Part shown: positions 23,474 to 28,618 of the stretch, in pieces
How the letters are laid out: each line of letters starts with the position of its first letter
Numbering within the stretch: the stretch's first letter is position 1
Origin: Streptococcus parasanguinis
GTDB lineage: Bacteria > Bacillota > Bacilli > Lactobacillales > Streptococcaceae
Length of the DNA stretch: 28,618 nucleotides
Direction of reading: 5' to 3'
Assembly (NCBI GenBank): GCA_018365265.1
Contig: JAGZKI010000033.1
Location: forward strand, 1 to 28,618
The notes under the pieces: model-generated
Told to the model about the DNA's origin: nothing
Database searches by the model: none
Seen by the model: the letters and a program-made list of their open reading frames with translations, nothing else
Made by a program: the position numbers and the translations under genes

Positions 23474-24511
23474 TTAGTCCAGTACAATCATAGCCTTAAT
23501 CGTCTTACGTTCATCCATATCTTTATAGGCTTGATCAATCTCATCCAAGCTATAGCTATGAGTAAAGACGCGACCTGGGTTGATGTCGCCATCAAGTACA
23601 GCCTTGAGCAAGAACTGCTTGTCATAGGTAGTAACAGAGGCTGCCCCACCTGCCACCGAAATGTTTTGGGCAAAGGTCGAACCAAGGGCACGATTATTGT
23701 AATGAGGGACACCGACAAAACCTAAACGCCCACCATTATGAAGCACCCCAAGGGCTTGATCAACAGCTGCTGCGGTACCGACACATTCAAGGGCCGCATC
23801 TGCTCCGCCACCAAGGATTTCACGGACCTTGGCAATGCCTTCTTCACCACGCTCCGCTACGACTGCTGTCGCACCAAATTCCAAAGCCATCTGTTGGCGG
23901 TCTTCGTGGCGACTCATGAGGACAATTTGTGACGCTCCCCGCATCTTAGCTGCGATCACTGCACATTGACCAACGGCACCGTCCCCGATGACCACTACTT
24001 TGTCACCAGGCTTCACGTCTGCTACACGCGCCGCATGGTAGCCCGTCGGCATGACATCTGCCAGCGTCAAAAAAGATTTGAGCATGGCTTCTGTATAATC
24101 TGATGGTTGCCCTGGAATTTTGACAAGGGCCCAGTTGGCGTATTCGAAGCGCATGTACTCCGCTTGCACCCCATCAGACCAGTTGGTGCCGATATGACGG
24201 TCACACGTCCCATCGTAGCCAGCACGACAGGCATCACACTCCCCACAACCATGGGTGAAAGGTGCGATGACAAAGTCTCCTGGTTTGACCGTTGTAATAG
24301 CTTCTCCGATTTCTTCGACAATCCCAATGGCTTCGTGGCCACTATTTTGGTGGCCTGCTTCAATATCCGGATTGCGGTAGCTCCATAGATCGGATCCACA
24401 AACACAGGTGCGGACAATACGGAGAATAACATCATCTGGTGCTTCGATGTGTGGACGTTCTACTTCTACTAGACCCACTTGCCCAGCTTTTGTATAGACT
24501 GTTTTCTTCAT
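23474..24511 (-). CDS. adhC: Zinc-dependent alcohol dehydrogenase
   Basis: Medium-chain NAD(P)-dependent dehydrogenase, 345 residues. Catalytic zinc ligands fit C38 (CVCGSD) and H59-E60 (SGHE). Structural zinc ligands fit C89, C92, C95 and C103 in the classic C-x2-C-x2-C-x7-C spacing. The cofactor fold begins VVVIGDGAVG (172-181). In pneumococcus an equivalent adhC lies next to nmlR and czcD and deals with aldehyde stress (formaldehyde or S-nitrosoglutathione-type substrates). Here it sits 78 bases behind czcD on the same strand but no nmlR is present. Upstream a minus-strand TATACT -10 is seen with a weak -35. The Shine-Dalgarno is weak. The substrate is inferred; the gene symbol comes from context. 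Confidence 0.8.
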   Translation of the reverse strand: MKKTVYTKAGQVGLVEVERPHIEAPDDVILRIVRTCVCGSDLWSYRNPDIEAGHQNSGHEAIGIVEEIGEAITTVKPGDFVIAPFTHGCGECDACRAGYDGTCDRHIGTNWSDGVQAEYMRFEYANWALVKIPGQPSDYTEAMLKSFLTLADVMPTGYHAARVADVKPGDKVVVIGDGAVGQCAVIAAKMRGASQIVLMSRHEDRQQMALEFGATAVVAERGEEGIAKVREILGGGADAALECVGTAAAVDQALGVLHNGGRLGFVGVPHYNNRALGSTFAQNISVAGGAASVTTYDKQFLLKAVLDGDINPGRVFTHSYSLDEIDQAYKDMDERKTIKAMIVLD

Positions 24512-24589
24512 AGGAACAACCTACTTTCTATTGCTTACTTATCTACAGTATACACTTTTTATCGAGCTTCTGCTCGTACCAACTCGTCA

Positions 24590-25495
24590 TTAATGATGGT
24601 GATGATCATGCCCATGTTGTTGATCCACTTCCAGCTCTTCGATATTTCGCTTGTGGGCTCGGTGGGTTGCCAAGTCTTCATCGACCTCAATGGTGACGTT
24701 TTGAAAGCCACAGTCTTTGAGCAAGGTGCGAATAGACTCTTTACAGACCTCCATATGCTTGACATGCTCTAAACAAACATGGACAATGGCGTTTTTTTCC
24801 AGGCCATCCATGGTCCAAAGATTGAGCTGATTGATACTAGCCACATGGTCCAACTGCTCCAAATCACTCTTGACTTGCTGGATATCTACTCCTTCTGGCA
24901 CGGCATCCAGGAAAATCCTGAGCGTGCTCCAAAAACGTGGAATGGCTTTGGACAGAATAAAGATGGAAATAGCAAGAGATAAGAGCGGATCCAGAATATA
25001 CCAGTCGGTAAATCGGAGAACAATGGCCATTAGGATGACAGCCACCCAGCCCAGAGTATCTTCCAGAAAATGCAGGCTGAGAATGGATTCGTTCTTGGTT
25101 TGTCCTTTGCGAATGACGAAACTCGCTAGCACATTGATGCTGACGGCTATGATTCCAAGCCAGAGGATGCCCTCATCGTTGACAGGTTGTGGGTGAACCA
25201 ATTTCGTTATATTTTCCAAAATAACCAGAACGGACCCTGTCATGAGAATCACAGCTGTTACCATGGCCCCTAAAAGGCTAAAGCGCTTGTAGCCCAAGGT
25301 ATAGTGGCTGTCTTCTTCACGATTGGAAATACTCTCCAAAAAGGCGGAGATCCCAATAGCGATTGCATCCCCCAAGTCATGGACCGAATCCGCAAGGACT
25401 GCACTGGATCCAAAAATCCCTCCTGCAATAAACTCAACAATGGCATAACTCAAATTCAAGAAAAAAGCGATCCAGACCGCATGTTTTGTCTTCAT
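24590..25495 (-). CDS. czcD: Zinc exporter CzcD (cation diffusion facilitator)
   Basis: Membrane Zn(II)/proton antiporter that protects against zinc excess. The 301 residues show six membrane helices and a cytoplasmic C-terminal domain. Transport-site ligands are visible as H39/D43 in SVHDLGDA and H142/D146 in LHFLEDTLGW. The tail QQHGHDHHHH is a natural His-rich metal-binding end. The CTD carries further His residues (VHVCLEHVKHMEVC). It is divergent from the TetR-type gene sczA, with a palindromic operator between them, and is followed by adhC, the pneumococcal order without nmlR. The promoter has a -10 (TATTAT 25514-25519) but the -35 zone is taken by the operator, fitting activation by SczA. 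Confidence 0.9.
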   Translation of the reverse strand: MKTKHAVWIAFFLNLSYAIVEFIAGGIFGSSAVLADSVHDLGDAIAIGISAFLESISNREEDSHYTLGYKRFSLLGAMVTAVILMTGSVLVILENITKLVHPQPVNDEGILWLGIIAVSINVLASFVIRKGQTKNESILSLHFLEDTLGWVAVILMAIVLRFTDWYILDPLLSLAISIFILSKAIPRFWSTLRIFLDAVPEGVDIQQVKSDLEQLDHVASINQLNLWTMDGLEKNAIVHVCLEHVKHMEVCKESIRTLLKDCGFQNVTIEVDEDLATHRAHKRNIEELEVDQQHGHDHHHH

Positions 25496-25509
25496 AATCC
25501 TTAATCCTC

Positions 25510-25541
25510 TGATATAATAGATTCATGAACATCATGTTCAT
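25510..25541. promoter_or_regulatory. czcD/sczA divergent promoter with palindromic operator
   Basis: On the plus strand TGATATAAT (TATAAT 25513-25518) can serve sczA. On the minus strand the overlapping TATTAT (25514-25519) can serve czcD. ATGAACATCATGTTCAT (25525-25541) has 8-base perfect arms around one base and lies in the czcD -35/spacer zone. Confidence 0.75.
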
Positions 25542-25603
25542 TATCTATTATCCACTACTATCAACAGAAAGGATAGGAGCAAACTGTTTAGGGTGTACGT
25601 TAC

Positions 25604-25618
25604 TGAACAATTTGTTCA
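25604..25618. promoter_or_regulatory. Second SczA-type operator
   Basis: TGAACAATTTGTTCA has 7-base perfect arms and shares TGAACA-N3-TGTTCA with the operator at 25525-25541. It lies just before the sczA ATG, 78 bases from the first copy centre to centre, suggesting autoregulation or looping. Confidence 0.75.
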
Positions 25619-25628
25619 AATTGTCCAT

Positions 25629-26168
25629 ATGAATACTCAGGATCGTCGCATCACCAAAACTCGAAAAGCTATCTATCAAGCTTTCTTACACTTACTCAAC
25701 CAAAAAGACTACGAGGCCATCACTGTTCAAGAAATCATAGACCTTGCTGATGTGGGGCGTTCGACCTTTTACAGCCATTACGAGAGTAAGGAACTCTTGC
25801 TAGATGAACTCTGTCAAAAGCTCTTTCACCATCTCTTTGAGCGTTCTGAACACCTCTCACCACAAGACTACCTGGCCCATATCTTTCAGCATTTCAAGAA
25901 AAATCAAGACCATGTGACCAGTCTCTTGCTCTCTAAAAACGATTATTTCATCCGACAACTGCGAAAAGAACTAGAACACGATGTCTACCCAATGGTAGCC
26001 GACGAACTCATCAAAGCCCATCCAACTCTCCCTCACTCTTACCTCAAACACTTGGTCGTCAGCCATTTCATCGAAACCCTCAGCTGGTGGTTGAAAAAAG
26101 GCAAAAATTATAGCGAACAAGAAGTGATCCAGTTTTATTTGGAGATACTGAAAGTGGGTTCGAACTAG
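25629..26168 (+). CDS. sczA: TetR family zinc-responsive regulator SczA
   Basis: DNA-binding regulator of czcD, 179 residues. The TetR HTH covers about 8-55 (TRKAIYQAFLHLLNQKDYEAIT, then VGRSTFYSHYESKELLLDEL); a helical C-terminal domain follows. It contains several His residues (FHHLFERSEHL, IFQHF, HDVYP, HPTLPHS) that could bind zinc. ATG 25629 fits the normal start of the family but has no clear Shine-Dalgarno. An in-frame GTG at 25593 lies 14 bases behind AAAGGATAGGAG and would put the second operator inside the coding region. Divergent position to czcD and two matching operators support the name. Two small membrane protein genes follow on the same strand. Confidence 0.82.
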   Translation: MNTQDRRITKTRKAIYQAFLHLLNQKDYEAITVQEIIDLADVGRSTFYSHYESKELLLDELCQKLFHHLFERSEHLSPQDYLAHIFQHFKKNQDHVTSLLLSKNDYFIRQLRKELEHDVYPMVADELIKAHPTLPHSYLKHLVVSHFIETLSWWLKKGKNYSEQEVIQFYLEILKVGSN

Positions 26169-26183
26169 AAAGGAGTATTTTCA

Positions 26184-26654
26184 ATGACCAGCGTGCAATT
26201 TTACTTTCTATTTCCATCACTCTTCATGCTTCACGAACTGGAAGAAATCGTTTGGATGCCATCCTTTGTCAAAAAAATATCAATCCAGTATCCAAACAAT
26301 CGAATCCTATCTTATTACACTCCTTTTGCTTTCAATGCCATTGTCTTGGAGCAATTTCTGATCCTAATGACATCGCTATATCTTAGTTACCAGTTTAACA
26401 ACTATAGCATTTACGCAAGCATCATAATCGCTTATATCTACCATGTCTTAGGACATCTGATTCAAACAATCGTTATACGAAAATATGTGCCTGGGTTGTT
26501 AACGGGCATTTTAACAAGTTTGTTTGCTCTTTGCAATCTCAAAAATGAATTTCCAATTAAACTTTATGGTTACTCTCTTTTTACCTTATTGGTTATTATT
26601 TTAAATCTTGTAGTATCATTTATGATTCTTCATAAAATCAGTCATAAAAAATAG
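26184..26654 (+). CDS. HXXEE domain membrane protein
   Basis: Small integral membrane protein, 156 residues, of the uncharacterised HXXEE family. H17-E18-L19-E20-E21 near the end of the first helix gives the family name; a second conserved-looking His pair lies in YIYHVLGHLIQT in the third helix. Four to five hydrophobic helices are visible. Acidic and His residues facing each other within the membrane suggest metal or proton handling, which is inference. AAAGGAG precedes the ATG. It begins 15 bases after sczA and is likely in the same transcript, so a link to zinc homeostasis is possible. Confidence 0.8.
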   Translation: MTSVQFYFLFPSLFMLHELEEIVWMPSFVKKISIQYPNNRILSYYTPFAFNAIVLEQFLILMTSLYLSYQFNNYSIYASIIIAYIYHVLGHLIQTIVIRKYVPGLLTGILTSLFALCNLKNEFPIKLYGYSLFTLLVIILNLVVSFMILHKISHKK

Positions 26655-26688
26655 TACTCAGGCAATCATATCTTAGAAAGGAAACCCT

Positions 26689-27021
26689 ATGTTCTTCCCC
26701 ATTCTTCTCGGCTTTTTTACAGCCTTCTTTGCCCTTGCTTTTGTTCTTCTTCACTTATTGGCCTCCCTTTCAGAATTTAAAAAGGGAAATCACACTTTAG
26801 GAAATACATTTCTCCTCATCGGAAGTAGCCTTGCGACCTTATCTCTCATCCTCTACTTCTTTTTACCGATTGTCTCTCTAGCCCTTTGGCTGATCGGATG
26901 TGGTTTGATTTGCTACGGAGCCTATTGGAATGGAAAACACAAAGGAAACTTCCACCCAGTCCACCACCTGATTCGGATGGGCATCGCTCTGGTGATTACA
27001 ATTTTATTAGCTCTCATATAA
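26689..27021 (+). CDS. Small four-helix membrane protein, unknown
   Basis: A 110-residue protein that I do not recognise. Four hydrophobic segments are seen: about 2-26, 41-60, 62-82 and 93-110. Short polar loops lie between them (SEFKKGNHT; YWNGKHKGNFHPVHH, His-rich). AAAGGAAA precedes the ATG. It is 34 bases after the HXXEE gene and just before a terminator, so sczA, the HXXEE gene and this gene probably form one transcript. The His cluster before the last helix may bind metal, but this is only a guess. Confidence 0.72.
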   Translation: MFFPILLGFFTAFFALAFVLLHLLASLSEFKKGNHTLGNTFLLIGSSLATLSLILYFFLPIVSLALWLIGCGLICYGAYWNGKHKGNFHPVHHLIRMGIALVITILLALI

Positions 27022-27022
27022 G

Positions 27023-27055
27023 AAAAGCTCAGGTTTTCAAAAAACTTGAGCTTTT
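27023..27055. terminator. Bidirectional terminator between 110-residue gene and AEC gene
   Basis: AAAAGCTCAGGTTT (27023-27036) and AAACTTGAGCTTTT (27042-27055) pair over 14 bases with one G-U pair and a 5-base loop, with T runs on both strands. Confidence 0.88.
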
Positions 27056-27069
27056 GTAGTTTCTATTTA

Positions 27070-28008
27070 TTATGCCATCAACAGCATGAGAATAGGAATC
27101 ACCACCATGGTTGCAAGGGTCGTTTCTGTCACCATGACGGCTGCATAGTCACTATCAGCTCCATAGAGTCTGGCAACAACTGGCGCATTGGTCATCACAG
27201 GCATAGCGGACTGGATGATAAAGACCTGCTTCATCAAACTTGGAAGAGGCACCCAGTAGACGATGGAGGCCATCAAGAGAGGGGCAACCAGAAAGCGACC
27301 TAGTAGAATCAATAGTTGCTCTTTTCCCAGAACCAACTGCTTCACACCTACATGAGACACTGACAAACCGATGAATATCATGGATAAGGGGGTTGTTAAA
27401 TTGCCCAGGTACTGTAAATCACTGGCTAGAAAAGCTGGCAACTTGATCTGTAGCATCACCAAGACTAGTCCCAAGAGAAAGCCCATAAGGGGCGGAGAAA
27501 AGACTTTTTTCAGACTGGTTTTGAGATCAAACTGAGCTTCTCCCTCACCATCTCGCTGAATGAGATAAGTTCCCAAAGTCCAGAAAAAGGTCGTATTACA
27601 CATGTAATAGATCAAAACATAGGGAATACTGGCATCTCCAAAGAGGGCTTGGTTAATGGGGAGTCCCACGAAGATGGTATTGGAGTTAAAAAACATGGAA
27701 ATAAAGAGGCCACGACGGTCCTGTCTTACTGCAAAGATCCTTGCTACCCCTGTCGCGATGCCAAGTAAAATAACCATAGACAGGGCAGGAAATCGCAAGG
27801 CTGGCAACATTTTAAGTAGATCTGCTGCTGTGAAGCGTTGCGTAATGGTGTAGAGCATATAGCAGGGAAGAGCAACTTGAGTGACCAATTTAGCGAGTAG
27901 GCCACGCGACTTGTCATCGAACCAGCCTTTTTCACCAATGATAAAGCCCACTAAAATCATGCCCAGGATGACGAGAATCCCTGATATGCTCCTCAAAAAG
28001 ATGTCCAT
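27070..28008 (-). CDS. AEC family transporter, mleP paralogue
   Basis: Membrane carrier of the auxin efflux carrier family, 312 residues with about ten hydrophobic segments. It shares with mleP the N-terminal pattern GxxxxxKGWF and the block NSNTIFVGLPINQALFG followed by YYxxNT and WTLG. The C-terminal half has QSAMPVMTNAPVVARLYG where mleP has QSATPALAVLPILA; this differs near the likely substrate site, so the cargo probably differs. AAAGGGGAG precedes the ATG. No metabolic enzyme is next to it, so the substrate (malate, other dicarboxylates or amino acids) is open. No convincing promoter was found in the A/T-run-rich upstream stretch, though TATACT at about 28078-28083 (minus) is possible. 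Confidence 0.85.
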   Translation of the reverse strand: MDIFLRSISGILVILGMILVGFIIGEKGWFDDKSRGLLAKLVTQVALPCYMLYTITQRFTAADLLKMLPALRFPALSMVILLGIATGVARIFAVRQDRRGLFISMFFNSNTIFVGLPINQALFGDASIPYVLIYYMCNTTFFWTLGTYLIQRDGEGEAQFDLKTSLKKVFSPPLMGFLLGLVLVMLQIKLPAFLASDLQYLGNLTTPLSMIFIGLSVSHVGVKQLVLGKEQLLILLGRFLVAPLLMASIVYWVPLPSLMKQVFIIQSAMPVMTNAPVVARLYGADSDYAAVMVTETTLATMVVIPILMLLMA

Positions 28009-28087
28009 GTTCTCCCCTTTTCTTTTTTAAATTTGAACTAAAAAAAAACATTTTTTACAAGTCTCAAAAACTACTCTAGTATATCAT

Positions 28088-28117
28088 AAAAAGAGGTGGG
28101 GCAACATGCCCAACCTC
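28088..28117 (-). terminator. Minus-strand terminator after the pnuC-like tail
   Basis: On the minus strand GAGGTTGGGC and GCCCCACCTC (one mismatch) form a hairpin followed by TTTTT. It is 20 bases beyond the stop of the truncated minus-strand gene and would have ended it. Confidence 0.75.
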
Positions 28118-28137
28118 ATGCATTTTATTAATTGTCA

Positions 28138-28230
28138 CTAATACCCCTTCTTAGCTGCCTTACTCCATTGGTACCAACCAACGAGACTGTTGATAAAGTA
28201 AATCAAGAAAAACCAATAAAATGGTGGGGA
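28138..28230 (-). pseudogene. C-terminal fragment of a probable PnuC transporter
   Basis: The minus strand keeps about 31 codons open, ending FYWFFLIY then FINSLVGWYQWSKAAKKGY and a stop. This resembles the last membrane helix and tail of PnuC nicotinamide riboside transporters (INSxxGWYQWxK), recognised by pattern only. A TAG at 28231-28233 stops the frame upstream, exactly where the hsdS-like start lies on the other strand, so the gene is cut here. Its terminator is still present. Another small membrane protein tail is possible. Confidence 0.5.
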
Positions 28231-28232
28231 CT

Positions 28233-28394
28233 ATGGCGAAAATAGATGATTCAGTTAAAAAGAAAGTTCCAGAATTGCGATTTAAAGGATTCACGGATGA
28301 ATGGGAACAGCGTAAGTTGGGAGACAAAGTTCGAATAGTGATGGGACAGTCTCCTAATTCAGAAAATTATACTGATGATCCTAATGGGCGCTAA
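28233..28394 (+). pseudogene. hsdS: N-terminal fragment of type I restriction specificity subunit HsdS
   Basis: A 53-codon frame from ATG 28233 reads MAKIDDSVKKKVP, ELRFKGFTDEWEQRKLGD, KVRIV and MGQSPNSENYTDDPNG, then a stop. This is the start of the first target-recognition domain of HsdS proteins (RFxGFTDEWEQRKLG; MGQSPxSxxYT). A full S subunit has about 400 residues. The frame ends abruptly after PNGR and what follows has no HsdS features, so the gene is truncated. A silent fragment like this could supply a specificity domain by recombination if a complete hsd locus exists elsewhere. Confidence 0.8.
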
Positions 28395-28618
28395 AAATGC
28401 GAAGACCTATGAAGACCTATTTTGTATTAGTCAAACAAAAGATCCAAAAGAAATGGTATATGATTATGACCATGAAATAAAGTAAAACCAAACCGAGTGA
28501 TCTGAGGAAGCACCCGATGATCATGAAACGTTATTAAACACAAAAGTCACCCATGTGAGTTCTTGCCAGAAGCTGAAGTTAATCCTTCAACCTGGAAAAC
28601 CCGCAGAGGTGACTTTTT
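28395..28618. other. Unassigned degenerate sequence at window end
   Basis: No intact gene is seen. A 10-base tandem repeat GAAGACCTAT occurs twice at about 28402-28421. One plus-strand frame reads AKTYEDLFCISQTKDPKEM and VYDYDHEIK, two stops, then stays open to the end (SEEAPDDHETLLNTKV onwards), like a decayed gene I do not recognise. AAAAGTCACC (28542-28551) and GGTGACTTTT (28608-28617) are inverted repeats around inner CCAG/CTGG and TGAAG/CTTCA pairs. They could be a mobile element end or a long hairpin. Confidence 0.5.

Noticed and set aside
24540..24580. CGAGC/GCTCG hairpin between czcD and adhC as a terminator
   Set aside because: Only 5 base pairs and no T run on the minus strand after it.
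24590..24620. His-rich HGHDHHHH end as an artificial tag
   Set aside because: His-rich ends are natural in CDF zinc exporters, and the codons are part of the normal reading frame.
27656..27853. Plus-strand frame inside the second AEC gene
   Set aside because: It is antisense to the conserved NTIFVGLP region and has no coding signals.
28542..28617. Terminal inverted repeat as a tRNA or riboswitch
   Set aside because: No cloverleaf, anticodon arm or known aptamer core could be drawn; it is kept only as an unassigned repeat.

Overview
The window reads as chromosomal DNA from a Streptococcus, most like the oral Mitis group. Evidence: a DexB with the streptococcal glucan 1,6-alpha-glucosidase sequence, a malolactic enzyme/permease/MleR locus, an LPNTG-anchored surface protein, a SczA/CzcD/AdhC zinc and carbonyl-stress block, and AT-rich promoters with strong Shine-Dalgarno sequences. 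The species cannot be fixed from sequence reading alone. No tRNA, rRNA, CRISPR array, prophage or intact insertion sequence was seen. Intact genes are ordinary; the less ordinary material is in promoters, gene relics and one membrane-spanning helicase.

Layout. 1-200: nested palindromic intergenic repeat ending in a GAGGCTGGGAC-type hairpin. 214-4121 (minus): alpha-glucan block, a GH31 alpha-glucosidase-like enzyme followed by dexB; each has a near-consensus promoter with a CcpA (cre) box just downstream of the -10. 4269-5027 (minus): CPBP membrane protease homologue. 5150-8569 (minus): O-acetyltransferase, nucleoside phosphorylase, KtrB and KtrA potassium uptake, ending in a terminator. 8747-10311 (plus): DeoR regulator and HAD phosphatase. 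10402-14787: malolactic system, with mleS-mleP on minus and an XRE regulator plus mleR on plus. 15089-16507 (plus): secreted von Willebrand A protein with an LPNTG anchor. 16663-19377 (plus): SF2 helicase with a transmembrane segment. 19447-21896 (minus): ABC exporter ATPase, permease and TetR regulator, read from a promoter carrying two copies of a TetR-type operator. 22069-22176: tail relic of an AraC regulator. 22291-23436 (plus): LtrA-like protein. 23474-25495 (minus): CzcD zinc exporter and zinc alcohol dehydrogenase, with SczA divergent at 25629-26168 and two small membrane proteins behind it. 27070-28008 (minus): second AEC transporter, paralogous to mleP. 28088-28618: degraded junction where a probable pnuC tail (minus) abuts an hsdS head (plus), followed by unassigned sequence ending in an inverted repeat.

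How the parts work together. GH31 and DexB probably release glucose from isomalto/dextran-type or other short alpha-glucans, under carbon catabolite control. MleS converts malate to lactate and CO2 while MleP moves malate/lactate, consuming acid; MleR and perhaps the XRE protein control this. KtrAB imports potassium. CzcD exports Zn(II) under SczA. The ABC/TetR unit looks like an autoregulated drug or lipid exporter. All functional statements are by family recognition from the sequence; no database search was run.
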